Shown here: positions 17,730 to 25,778 of the stretch, piece by piece
Numbering within the stretch: position 1 is the stretch's first letter
Layout: each line of letters begins with the position of its first letter
DNA from: CAWGAJ01 sp963820545
GTDB lineage: Bacteria; Planctomycetota; Planctomycetia; Pirellulales; Thermoguttaceae
Length of the DNA stretch: 64,000 bases
Assembly (NCBI GenBank): GCA_963820545.1
Contig: CAWGAJ010000001.1
Coordinates: 1,860,001 to 1,924,000, forward strand
Direction: 5' to 3'
Position numbers and translations under genes: made by a program
Notes under the pieces: generated by a model
Databases searched by the model: none
Seen by the model: the letters and a program-made list of their open reading frames with translations, nothing else
Told to the model about the DNA's origin: nothing

Positions 17730-17853
17730 TCAGGCTCAGGTCTTGATATTAGCCTGAGTTACGCCTCTTTTCCGGGGAAAACCGTGCTGGCGGGAAGGCA
17801 GGGCGGGCGTACTGAACTATCAAAGAGAATAACAAAAAAGAGAATGGAAACGG

Positions 17854-18606
17854 ATGCGATTTGAAGGGAAAACAGCGCTGATTACCGGCGGCAGCCGGGG
17901 CATTGGTCGTGCTTGTGTCGTGCGGTTGGTCGCCGAGGGCGCCCAGGTGGCTTTCGTCTATCAAAGCAATCAGGCGGCCGCGGAAAGCTTGACGGCCGAA
18001 CTGCAAGCGGGGCCGGGCCGGGTTCGAGCCTTGCAGGCCGACGTGCGCGATCTGAGTCGCGCCCATCAAATTGTCGATCAGTTGGTCGAGGAGTGGCAAC
18101 ATCTGGATGTGCTGATTAACTCCGCGGGGATCGTTGCGGACGGGCTGTTAGGCGCAATGACGCAAGAGCAGTGGCACAACGTGATCGAAACCAATCTGGG
18201 CGGCACCTATAACTACTGCCATGCGGTAACGCAACCCATGATGATGCAACGCAGCGGCAGTATTGTGAACCTTTCCAGCACCGCGGCCGAATTCGCCTCT
18301 CGCGGCCAGGTGAATTATGCCGCCAGTAAAGGGGGCATCGACGGCCTGACCCGCGCCATGGCCAAGGAACTGGCCGTGCGCAACATCCGCGTCAACGCGG
18401 TATCGCCCGGAATGATCGAAACCGACATGAGCCAGGTGGTGCGCGGCGTGGCCGGCGAGCAGATAAAAAAAATCATTCCCCTGAAGCGCATCGGCAAGGC
18501 CGAAGAAGTCGCCGCAGTGGTGGCCTTCCTGGCCAGCGACGAGGCCGCATACCTGACCGGACAAGTCATCCGCGTGGACGGCGGATTGAGCTTAGGCGGA
18601 TATTAA
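17854..18606 (+). CDS. fabG: 3-oxoacyl-ACP reductase FabG (SDR)
   Basis: The 250-residue short-chain dehydrogenase has the cofactor motif TGGSRGIGRA, NSAGIV (the NNAG equivalent), the catalytic Ser strand IVNLSSTAAEFASRGQVN and the catalytic YAASK. GMIETDM and LTGQVIRVDGGLSLGGY at the C-terminus are FabG-like. It reduces 3-oxoacyl-ACP with NADPH. Its place between a dehydratase and an ACP in a fatty-acid-type cluster supports FabG over other SDR functions. Confidence 0.93.
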   Translation: MRFEGKTALITGGSRGIGRACVVRLVAEGAQVAFVYQSNQAAAESLTAELQAGPGRVRALQADVRDLSRAHQIVDQLVEEWQHLDVLINSAGIVADGLLGAMTQEQWHNVIETNLGGTYNYCHAVTQPMMMQRSGSIVNLSSTAAEFASRGQVNYAASKGGIDGLTRAMAKELAVRNIRVNAVSPGMIETDMSQVVRGVAGEQIKKIIPLKRIGKAEEVAAVVAFLASDEAAYLTGQVIRVDGGLSLGGY

Positions 18607-18943
18607 TTAACGCAGAAGTCAGAAGTAAGAAGTGGGAAGTAAGAAGGTGGAAGGGAGAGCTATATACAACACGGGAATAGCAAACAAGACAGAACACTAC
18701 TGAACTTTTGATACCTGTAAACAAACGTGATCCAAGTGGAACAGTTTAAGCCAGTCGCTTGGAGCGGGAAAAAGCCGTCACAATGTAGCGATTAAACGTG
18801 CTAAGCGTGCTATTTTCCCGGGGAAGAGGGGAATTTTTGGTACTTATTTACCCTGAAGAGCGATAAAACATAAAAGGATAAGTCAATTCCCACGATTTGT
18901 GGCCCCAGTTGCTTTTTTTAGTTTTTTTTGGAGGTCGATTGAG
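18607..18943. other. Spacer before the ACP gene with AGAAGTM heptamers
   Basis: 18613-18652 contains AGAAGTC/AGAAGTA/AGAAGTG-type heptamers. The rest is AT-rich, with an A/T-rich stretch near 18860-18930 that may carry a promoter for the ACP gene. No gene is seen. Confidence 0.55.
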
Positions 18944-19336
18944 ATGCCTACAAAGGACGAAGTTTTCGAAAAAATCCGCACTGCACTAGTCGACGCTTTG
19001 GGCGTCGAGGAGGAAGACGTCACCCCGGAAGCCACCTTGGTGGGCGACTTGGGGGCCGAGTCGATCGATTTTCTGGACATTGTCTTCCGCCTGGAAAAGG
19101 CCTTCGACATCAAGATTCCCCGCGGCGAGTTGTTTCCCGAGGATGTGCTGACCGATTCCAAATACGTCCAGGAAGGCAAAGTCACCGAGACCGGCTTGGC
19201 CGAGCTCCGCAAACGCATGCCCTTCGCCAATCTGGACGATTTCGCCAAGAATCCGCTGGTGCAGGAGTTTGGCAATCTGTTGAAGGTTTCCGACATGTGC
19301 CGTTTCGTGGAAAGCAAAGTGGGAGTGACCGAGTAG
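18944..19336 (+). CDS. Acyl carrier protein (extended type)
   Basis: This 130-residue ACP carries the acyl chain on a phosphopantetheine attached to the Ser in LGAESIDFLDIVFRLEKAF. Helix I (VFEKIRTALVDALGVEEEDV) and helix III are normal. About 45 residues are inserted after the recognition helix (ELFPEDVL through MPFANLDDFAKNP), and a final helix LLKVSDMCRFVESKVG closes the fold. Classical ACPs have about 78 residues, so this is a dedicated, enlarged carrier. I chose ATG 18944 because GGAGG precedes it at good spacing. The gene stands 10 bp before the second dehydratase. Confidence 0.92.
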   Translation: MPTKDEVFEKIRTALVDALGVEEEDVTPEATLVGDLGAESIDFLDIVFRLEKAFDIKIPRGELFPEDVLTDSKYVQEGKVTETGLAELRKRMPFANLDDFAKNPLVQEFGNLLKVSDMCRFVESKVGVTE

Positions 19337-19346
19337 GGATATTGTT

Positions 19347-19895
19347 ATGCGTTGGTATTGGATCGATAGATTTCTGGAGTTCGAAAGCGGGCGCTACGCC
19401 AAGGCCATCAAGTGCATTTCCTTGGCCGAGGAGCATCTGCACGATCATTTTACCTATTATCCGATGATCCCCAACTCGCTAGTAATCGAGGGCATGGCGC
19501 AGACGGGCGGGCTCTTGGTCTGCGAATACAACCAATTCAGCGAAAAAGTGATCTTGGCCAAGGTTCCCAAAGCCCGCTTCTATTGCGATGCCGTGCCCGG
19601 CGATACGCTGGTGTATACCGCCACCATCGAATACATTAGCAACGAAGGGGCCATGGTTTCGGCCACCAGCTACAAAGGCGAGATACTGCACGCCGAAGCC
19701 GAAATCGTCTTTGCCCATGTGAACGATCCGCGCATGGGAGCTCTTTTCGAGCCCGAGACTTTCCTCCGCATGATGCGGATGTTGGGCGCCTTTGACGTAG
19801 GACACGCGGCCGACGGCAGCCAACTTACGCCTCCGCCGCGACTTCTGCAAGCCATCAAATCGGCCCAAAACAACGGACAAGAGAAGGCGGAGTAG
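19347..19895 (+). CDS. 3-hydroxyacyl-ACP dehydratase-like protein, FabZ family (second copy)
   Basis: This hot-dog protein of 182 residues contains HFTYYPMIPNSLVIEGMAQTGG, with the His and Glu of the FabZ active site, and VPKARFYCDAVPGDTLVYTA as the tunnel strand. It is more diverged than the first copy: an N replaces G in the MPG turn (IPNSL), and there is a Met/Arg-rich C-terminal extension. It may act on a different chain length or isomerise the double bond as FabA does; the sequence alone does not decide this. It is tightly linked to the ACP and FabF-like genes. Confidence 0.87.
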   Translation: MRWYWIDRFLEFESGRYAKAIKCISLAEEHLHDHFTYYPMIPNSLVIEGMAQTGGLLVCEYNQFSEKVILAKVPKARFYCDAVPGDTLVYTATIEYISNEGAMVSATSYKGEILHAEAEIVFAHVNDPRMGALFEPETFLRMMRMLGAFDVGHAADGSQLTPPPRLLQAIKSAQNNGQEKAE

Positions 19896-19970
19896 TTCGT
19901 TAATGCTGAATGATGAGTGCTGAATGATGAATTATAACCATAAAAAAAAACCTGTCAGAATAAGTTATCT

Positions 19971-20073
19971 GTCATCCTGAGCGCAACGAAGGATCTGAAA
20001 TGTGGGTTATAGGTCATAGGCTGATAGTTGACTGTTGATAGCTTGGTAGATTCTTCGCTGCGCTCAGAATGAC
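19971..20073. repeat. Inverted pair of R8 elements
   Basis: GTCATCCTGAGCGCAACGAA at 19971 onward faces its near-complement TTCGCTGCGCTCAGAATGAC, which ends at 20073. They form about 25-bp imperfect arms around a 50-bp centre, just upstream of the fabF-like gene. It resembles a small non-autonomous inverted-repeat element. Confidence 0.65.
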
Positions 20074-20096
20074 TTATTTTATCAAGGCTCTGCATC

Positions 20097-21383
20097 ATGC
20101 GACGGCGCGTAGTGGTTACCGGAATTGGTTGTGTTACTCCCTTGGGCGCGGAGATCGAAACCGTCTGGCGTCGGCTGCTGGCCGGTGAGTCGGGCATCGA
20201 CTACACCACGCTCTTCGACGCCAGCAATTTTCCCACGAAAATCTCCGCGGAAGTGCGGAATTGGGACCTTTCCGACGTGGGCGAAAATCCGCAAGACTGG
20301 AAATATCAAGGCCGGCACACCCATTTTGCCGTGGGCGCGGCGAAAAAGGCCATGGCCGATTCGGGCCTGGACGTCTCGCGCGTGGATCCCACCCGTTTCG
20401 GTGTGTACTTAGGCAGCGGCGAGGGGGGGCAGGATTTCCACCGTTTCACCCGGATGATGATCGCCGGGCTTTCGGGCGGGGAAAAGTTCGATCTTATGCG
20501 TTTTACAAAGGCCGGCCTGGAAATGCTCCATCCCATCGCCGAATTGGAACAAGAGCCCAACATGCCCGCCGGGCATCTGGCCAGCCTGTTCGGGGCACAG
20601 GGACCAAACATCAATTGCCTTACGGCCTGTGCCGCCAGCAGCCAGGCCATCGGCGAAGCAGTGGAGATCATTCGCCGCGGTGAAGCCGACGTCATGCTCT
20701 CCGGCGGCACGCACACCATGATCCACCCCTTTGGCGTAACGGGCTTCAACCTCTTGACGGCCCTGAGCACAAAAAACGACCCACCCGCCAAGGCCTCCCG
20801 GCCTTTCGACCGCAATCGCGACGGATTTGTGTTGGGCGAAGGGGCGGGCATGGTGATTTTGGAGGCTTTGGAAATCGCCCAGGCCCGCGGCGCTCATATT
20901 TACGGCGAGATGGTGGGCTACGGCTCCACGGCCGATGCCTTCCGCATTACCGACACCCATCCCGAGGGGCGCGGGGCCATCACTTGCATCAAATTGGCCT
21001 TGGCCGACGCCCAGTTGAACACGGACCAGATCGACTACATCAACGCTCACGGCACCAGCACCAGCGTGAACGATAAAGTGGAAACCTTGGCCATAAAAAA
21101 AGTGTTTGGCGATCAGGCCTACAAAATTCCCGTTTCCAGCACCAAGAGCATGATGGGCCACTTGATTGCCGCGGCCGGAGTGACGGAACTGATATTTTGC
21201 CTCTTGGCCATTCGCGATAACGTGGTGCCGCCCACGACTAACTACGAAACGCCCGATCCCGACTGCGATCTGGACTATGTCCCCAATGTCTGTCGCGAGG
21301 TGCCGTGCAATATCACGCTTACTAACAGTTTCGGCTTCGGCGGTCAGAACATCACGCTCGTTGTCAAGCGCTTCACTGGATAA
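20097..21383 (+). CDS. Beta-ketoacyl-ACP synthase, FabF-like
   Basis: The 428-residue thiolase-fold enzyme condenses malonyl-ACP with an acyl chain. The catalytic triad is complete: Cys in NCLTACAASSQAIGE, His in NAHGTSTSVND and His in STKSMMGHLIAAAG; the C-terminal gating loop NSFGFGGQN is present. Thus it is an active condensing enzyme, not a chain-length-factor homologue. It closes the cluster FabZ, FabG, ACP, FabZ, FabF. No malonyl transferase or thioesterase is present, so it probably draws on the primary system for malonyl-ACP. Confidence 0.94.
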   Translation: MRRRVVVTGIGCVTPLGAEIETVWRRLLAGESGIDYTTLFDASNFPTKISAEVRNWDLSDVGENPQDWKYQGRHTHFAVGAAKKAMADSGLDVSRVDPTRFGVYLGSGEGGQDFHRFTRMMIAGLSGGEKFDLMRFTKAGLEMLHPIAELEQEPNMPAGHLASLFGAQGPNINCLTACAASSQAIGEAVEIIRRGEADVMLSGGTHTMIHPFGVTGFNLLTALSTKNDPPAKASRPFDRNRDGFVLGEGAGMVILEALEIAQARGAHIYGEMVGYGSTADAFRITDTHPEGRGAITCIKLALADAQLNTDQIDYINAHGTSTSVNDKVETLAIKKVFGDQAYKIPVSSTKSMMGHLIAAAGVTELIFCLLAIRDNVVPPTTNYETPDPDCDLDYVPNVCREVPCNITLTNSFGFGGQNITLVVKRFTG

Positions 21384-21506
21384 ATTGCGTTCAGTAAGAC
21401 AAGCTCGCAAGTTCTAGCGGCCGGATAAATTGGTCCGTTCTTTCCAGATGTGCCTTTCGGGTTTCGCGCTATTCGGCGAAATGCTGCTCTTACTTCAATC
21501 TTTTTA

Positions 21507-21534
21507 TTGACTTTGAAAAAAAATCTTGTATAAA
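21507..21534 (+). promoter_or_regulatory. Sigma-70-type promoter
   Basis: TTGACT at 21507-21512 and TATAAA at 21529-21534 are separated by 16 bp, pointing right, with predicted start near 21541. No recognisable gene follows for 800 bp, so the transcript may be a non-coding or leader RNA. Confidence 0.65.
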
Positions 21535-21693
21535 CAAATTACTGGGACATAACAACGCATGTTCTTATCGCCCCTTGCACGGCGGTACGTTGTTTTTTCA
21601 CCGGGATTTTCCAGAAGTCTCCGGCATGATCCGTAGTATTGGACCAATGCGCAGCGTCTGGCCGTATGCGCAGCACACACTTGCCGCGCAGCG

Positions 21694-21732
21694 GCCCCTT
21701 AGCAGGGGCGCTCAGTTCTCAACTGAGCGCCC
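21694..21732 (+). promoter_or_regulatory. Mutually exclusive hairpins (attenuator-like)
   Basis: GCCCCT-TAGC-AGGGGC (21694-21709) shares its right arm with a perfect 12-bp stem, GGGCGCTCAGTT-CTC-AACTGAGCGCCC (21706-21732). Both cannot form at once, which is the logic of an attenuator. No U-run follows directly. Confidence 0.5.
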
Positions 21733-22377
21733 TGAGACGCCGCCGACGGTTGCAGATGCAACAACAGGACCTCCAGGCCGGCCTGACCGATTATCAGGCT
21801 TTACCGCCGTATCCGCTTCGGCCGCGGCCGCCTTCGTAATACCGGGTTTTAAGAATTACGTCTTCGGAGCATTAACTGATTTTTTAGAGAAGGAGGAACG
21901 TTTTTTTCTCGTGCGGTTTTTTAACGGCATTATGCCACGCCCGCGGCACGTTTGCCGCACTCATCCCGTAGACAGGAGCAAGGTGTAGAGAATCTCTTGG
22001 TAACTTCTTTTCATTCTCCCAGCGGCGCGTCAGCCGTGCGAGGACGATGAGCAATACTTCGGGCCGACTGGTTGGTTCCAGGGCCCATATCGCGTGCTCA
22101 GGCACGCCGCTCGTCCCTACGGCCGACGCGTTCGCGTTTTAAAAGGGTTCAGGGTTCGGAGTTCAGGACTCTCCAATCTCCACTTGCCACTCTCCACTAA
22201 TTTACCCCACCTAATCGGGGCATTGTTTGAAGAAAAAACTATGGGTAGTTTGGGGTTATAATGAAGTATTATTTAGCAATCAGCAATAAGAATTTAGCAA
22301 TCAGCATTTAAAATTAGTTGATGATGGAATTCTGGAATTCCCGGAATTGACCACATTTAGAAAAAGGGAATTAGGCA

Positions 22378-23184
22378 ATGGTAAAACGCAAGAAATCTAT
22401 CAAAAGGGTAAAAATATATTTGTCTATATGTGATGCCGCAGAGGAGATTTTGCGCCAGACGAAAAAACCACTTAAATATGATCTAATTTCCCGCAAGGCC
22501 ATTTCCAAAAAGCTAATTGATACTGTGTCTGAAACGCCAGAAATCACAATGTATGTTTCCATTCGTAGCGAAATGAAACGACGTGAGATGCGAAATGAAC
22601 CTCAGAGATTTACTTTTTTAGGTAACGGTATATTTAGCTTAGTAGATTTAATAAGTGGAGCGCCAACAAAGAAGACAAAAAGTGCAGTTGATCAAGTTAG
22701 AGAATCGCGTAAAGAGGCAAGTGTCGAATTATATAAGAAACTTACTGGATCAAATCAAGGAAAGAATTTTGAAACAATAGTTGCAGACTTACTTGTCGCA
22801 ATGGGATATCAAAATGTTGAAGTAATAGGCGGTAAAGATGATCAAGGAGTTGATATAGTTTGCGAGAAACGAGATGGTATAATCAAAACGAAAGTTGCAA
22901 TACAATGTAAGTGCAAATCTCAAAATAGTAAAATTGGCCCAAAGGATATAAGTACACTTCGTGATAACTTATCAACCTACCAATGCCAGCAAGGTATTTT
23001 GGTAACGACTAGCGAATTGAACGATAATGCAAAAGCAAAAGCAAGAGAGTCTGGTAAAGAACCGATTAATTACATTGAACATGATGAATTACTTGAGCTT
23101 TTTGCAGATTATGGACTTGGCATTCGCAGTGAAATTCTTAAATTCTATCAAATTGATATTTCTAAATATGATTTTTTGAAATGA
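22378..23184 (+). CDS. Mrr-like restriction endonuclease with N-terminal HARE-HTH-like domain
   Basis: The 268-residue protein starts with a winged-helix domain of the HARE-HTH type (DAAEEILRQTKKPLKYDLIS through FLGNGIFSLVD, residues about 18-90). A basic linker leads to an Mrr-type PD-(D/E)xK nuclease at about 120-260: NFETIVADLLVAMGYQNVEV, GGKDDQGVDIVCEKRDG and VAIQCKCKS supply the E, D and Q/CxCK catalytic positions. Mrr enzymes cut modified DNA. No methylase is adjacent, which fits a modification-dependent enzyme. The gene is strikingly AT-rich with A-ending codons, unlike its neighbours, and is flanked by repeats, so recent transfer is likely. Confidence 0.85.
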   Translation: MVKRKKSIKRVKIYLSICDAAEEILRQTKKPLKYDLISRKAISKKLIDTVSETPEITMYVSIRSEMKRREMRNEPQRFTFLGNGIFSLVDLISGAPTKKTKSAVDQVRESRKEASVELYKKLTGSNQGKNFETIVADLLVAMGYQNVEVIGGKDDQGVDIVCEKRDGIIKTKVAIQCKCKSQNSKIGPKDISTLRDNLSTYQCQQGILVTTSELNDNAKAKARESGKEPINYIEHDELLELFADYGLGIRSEILKFYQIDISKYDFLK

Positions 23185-23284
23185 AAGGCCCGGTGCCATG
23201 CCCACGCTTGTCGTGGGCATGTTTGAAGTGTGATAAAACCCACGCATGGTCACGCAAGCGTCCACCTTTGGTGGATGGCACCCG
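23184..23284 (+). repeat. About 100-bp two-hairpin element, copy A (R11)
   Basis: Hairpin 1 has CATGCCCACG and CGTGGGCATG arms around CTTGT. A GAAGTGTGATAAAA-like middle follows, then hairpin 2 with GTCCACC and GGTGGAT arms. A diverged copy lies in the opposite orientation at 32655-32757. Confidence 0.8.
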
Positions 23285-23316
23285 AACTGAATCCCGAACC
23301 CTGAACCCTTCCCTAG

Positions 23317-23500
23317 CGCGGCCTGACGGCCGCAACCAAACCGCGACCAACGGTCGCGGCTATATGATATGCCGCAACCAAACCGCGACCGACCAACCTT
23401 CGGTTGGTGCCCGTCGCGGCTTTACATAATGAACAAACTACTGTACTTGATGCGCAAAACGCGCTTAAACCTCAAACAAAGACTCTATCCCCTGTTCCCT
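23317..23500. repeat. Two R3 units and shared flank
   Basis: Two successive R3 units (CGCGGCC..GGCCGCAACC stems, then the CCGCGACC hairpin; the second with the full TTCG-capped form) are followed by about 70 bp that match the flanks of the R3 copies at 12719 and 36445 (GAACAAACTACTGTACTT, ACAAAGACT). They fill the space between the Mrr-like and the YhcH-family gene. Confidence 0.75.
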
Positions 23501-23507
23501 GACCCCT

Positions 23508-23987
23508 ATGATTATCGATCGCATTCAGAATCGGGCTTTTTATCGGCAGTTGGGGCCGCGCGTCGGCGAGGCGTTGGAGTATCTGGCGACGACGGATTTC
23601 GCGAAAATGCCGGATGGAAAGTACAAGCTGGACGGACCACGGATGTTTGCTCTGGTACAGCGATACCGGCCGAAACCGCTTACGGAAATCGCTTGGGAAG
23701 CGCATCGCGAGTTCATCGACGTGCAATATATAGGCGCAGGGGCGGAGCGGATGGGTTATGTACCGCTTAGCAACCTGCTTCCCATAAAACAGGACTACGA
23801 TCCTGATCGTGACATCATCTTTTATGAGGCGCAAGGCGATCTTTTCACGGTATCGGAGGGAAGTTTTGTCGTCTTTGCACCTGAGGATGTCCACGCTCCG
23901 GCCTTGGCCGTCGATCGCCCGGATGCCGTGGGCGAAATTCTTAAGGTGGTGGTTAAGATAGGCTGTAGACAAGGCTGGAGGGTGTGA
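23508..23987 (+). CDS. YhcH/YjgK/YiaL family protein
   Basis: The 159-residue protein has the beta-barrel (cupin-like) YhcH/YjgK/YiaL domain along its full length. The diagnostic parts are KYKLDGPRMFALVQRY, EAHREFIDVQYIGAGAERMG, FTVSEGSFVVFAPEDVHAPAL and ILKVVVKI. The His and Glu residues of these motifs form the expected metal site. Characterised members act in sugar-acid or sialic-acid catabolism, probably as anomerases or isomerases; the substrate here is unknown. CCCTGTTCCCTGACCCCT-type repeat sequence replaces a normal ribosome-binding site immediately before the ATG. Confidence 0.88.
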   Translation: MIIDRIQNRAFYRQLGPRVGEALEYLATTDFAKMPDGKYKLDGPRMFALVQRYRPKPLTEIAWEAHREFIDVQYIGAGAERMGYVPLSNLLPIKQDYDPDRDIIFYEAQGDLFTVSEGSFVVFAPEDVHAPALAVDRPDAVGEILKVVVKIGCRQGWRV

Positions 23988-24050
23988 AGAGTGAGAATGA
24001 AGTGTGGAAAGTGGAGAGTGCTGAATCTTAAACCACGATTCTTGATCCCT

Positions 24051-24225
24051 GAATTCCCGTCACATAGTCAGGGCGACGCAGGTGTCACATACCGGCGGCT
24101 GGTTAGGCGCCGGCTATTCTTGATCCCACACACGATACCCGATCTCCGAATTCCCGTCACATAGTCAGGGCAACACCGGCACCACATACCGGCGGCTGGT
24201 TAGGCGCCGGCTATTCTTGATCCCC
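24051..24225. repeat. Tandem duplication of a roughly 78-bp unit containing R2
   Basis: Two copies (24051-24127 and 24148-24225) share GAATTCCCGTCACATAGTCA, GGGC, a short variable part and the R2 palindrome, then CTATTCTTGATCCC. They lie between the YhcH-family gene and the Wza-like exporter. Confidence 0.8.
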
Positions 24226-24400
24226 CAAACTCGAATCTCGATGTCCTATCTCCAACCCCCTCTTTAGCCAACTTCACGGGGATTTCGGTCAAAAATTGTG
24301 GCCGCGGCGCACGAACAAATACTATCAATACTCGTAGTGTGGAGAGGCCGTATTGGCGCTACTAATGTATTTCCATTCTTTCCAATCGGGGGACCGTGTC
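24226..24400. other. Upstream region of the exporter gene
   Basis: The rest of the 413-bp gap after 23987 holds no gene. It should contain the exporter promoter, but no box pair was clear. An alternative start at 24353 lies here; ATG 24401 is preferred because a signal sequence follows directly. Confidence 0.4.
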
Positions 24401-25615
24401 ATGGTCACAAGCACACTCGTTCGTCGGACCTTATTGTTGATTGTGTTGACAGCAGGCGTCGGATGCGCCAGCTACGTTTTCGCAGTAGAGGCAGTGTCGG
24501 GGGACAAGATCGCTACCACTAATCCCGTGGCCGAAGTGCAGGCGCCGGAAAAGGTTACTGCACCTGGCGCGGACCTTCCTCGAGAATTGTCGATGCGTCC
24601 GCTGCCGGCCTACCGGATCGAACCGCCCGACATACTGCAAATCGAGATAACTAGTTCCAAGGTCGTGCGGAGCAGCGAATCTCAATCCTCAAGTCAACCA
24701 GAGCAGGGAGCACCGTCTAGCGACCCCGGAACTGCTACTGGCAGCGCCAGTTCGACCAAGACTGGCAGCGGCACGCTGACCCTTAGTGGTACCAACACAT
24801 ACTTCGGCACTAAGAGCATCAGCGGCGGCCAGCCCCAGACTGGCGGAGCCACGACGGTAACTGGCGGCACAATAACCTACGTTGGCGAGACTAATACCGG
24901 CGGCGGCACCCTGGTGATCAGTGCCAACACGAATCCGGGTAAGGTATGGGACTCAGTCGCCGATGGGCAAATCGTTGCGGCCAGGTCTCCTGTCACGCGA
25001 AATATTGAGAGGACTGTATTCAGGATCCCTAGAGTCCAGCCGGGCAGCGGTCAATACCTGGTCGGGCCGGATGGTACGATCAATCTCCGCCAGTACGGGA
25101 CGGTCCAAGTGATGGGTATGACGATTGCCGAGGTCAAGGCGGCGTTGGAAAAGCACTTGGCAAAATACCTCGAATCGCCCGAGGTTACGCTCGACGTGTT
25201 GGGCTACAACAGCAAGGTATATTACATTATTACCGATGGGGCGGGCTATGGCGACAACGTGCGGCGGATTCCCATTAGCGGTAACGAGACCGTGCTTGAT
25301 GCCGTGGCCGCGGTGGGCGGACTGTCGCAGCTTTCCAGCAAGAAGATGTGGCTTGTACGACCAACCCCAACGGACCCTGAGAAAGGGATGAGCCTGCCCA
25401 TCGATTATGAGGCCATCACGCAGCGCGGGGCCACGGCAACCAACTATCAAGTCATGCCGGGCGACCGGATTTTCATCGCGGGAGATAGTGCAATTGCCCT
25501 GAACAACAAAATCAGCAAGACGACCGCTCCCGTGGAGCGAATGCTGGGCATGATTTCACTATGGGCCTCCACCGTTCGCAGTCTCCTGTTCCTGCCCCGG
25601 CCGGCATATTGGTGA
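24401..25615 (+). CDS. Polysaccharide export protein (Wza-like) with inserted Gly/Thr beta-repeat segment
   Basis: The product exports capsular or extracellular polysaccharide across the outer membrane. After a signal sequence (LLLIVLTAGVGCASYVFA, possibly a lipoprotein) the Poly_export domain starts at about residue 69 (PAYRIEPPDILQIEI) but is interrupted at 88-212. It then resumes with YLVGPDGTINLRQYGTVQV and EVKAALEKHLAKYLESPEVT, followed by an SLBB domain (YYIITDGAGYGDNVRRIPIS, VGGLS). The insert has Ser/Gly/Thr-rich stretches (SGTLTLSGTNTYFGTKSISG, GGGTLVISANT) that resemble autotransporter-associated beta-strand repeats. It has 404 residues. The cognate tyrosine kinase/Wzc is not in the window. 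Confidence 0.85.
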   Translation: MVTSTLVRRTLLLIVLTAGVGCASYVFAVEAVSGDKIATTNPVAEVQAPEKVTAPGADLPRELSMRPLPAYRIEPPDILQIEITSSKVVRSSESQSSSQPEQGAPSSDPGTATGSASSTKTGSGTLTLSGTNTYFGTKSISGGQPQTGGATTVTGGTITYVGETNTGGGTLVISANTNPGKVWDSVADGQIVAARSPVTRNIERTVFRIPRVQPGSGQYLVGPDGTINLRQYGTVQVMGMTIAEVKAALEKHLAKYLESPEVTLDVLGYNSKVYYIITDGAGYGDNVRRIPISGNETVLDAVAAVGGLSQLSSKKMWLVRPTPTDPEKGMSLPIDYEAITQRGATATNYQVMPGDRIFIAGDSAIALNNKISKTTAPVERMLGMISLWASTVRSLLFLPRPAYW

Positions 25616-25778
25616 GAGTATAAAAAAGGGATTAGGGATTAGTGTATAGTGGAGAGTGGCGAGCCGCGATCCACGAACCCCGATCGAATACTCCCTGCCA
25701 AGTACCGGGGCTAAACGAAACCGCCCAATGCCCAGTCTCCCCTGTCCCCTTGTCTGCCCTCAGCCCCCTGCCCCCTGT

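Larger units (their letters stand above)
21384..22377. other. Gene-poor kilobase with strong promoter and competing hairpins
   Basis: This nearly 1-kb stretch has no recognisable protein. It contains a strong sigma-70-type promoter (21507-21534), a GC-rich tract with overlapping hairpins (21694-21732) and a GGAGGAA box near 21881 before a possible 26-codon GTG-started peptide ending at 21988. GGGTTCA/TCCACTC-type heptamers follow at about 22140-22200. The open frames of 66-137 codons here have no family resemblance and were not called. Confidence 0.55.

Noticed and set aside
21575..21988. 137-codon open frame
   Set aside because: No family resemblance and low-complexity Arg/Pro composition in a GC-rich hairpin tract; overlapping frames are equally open.
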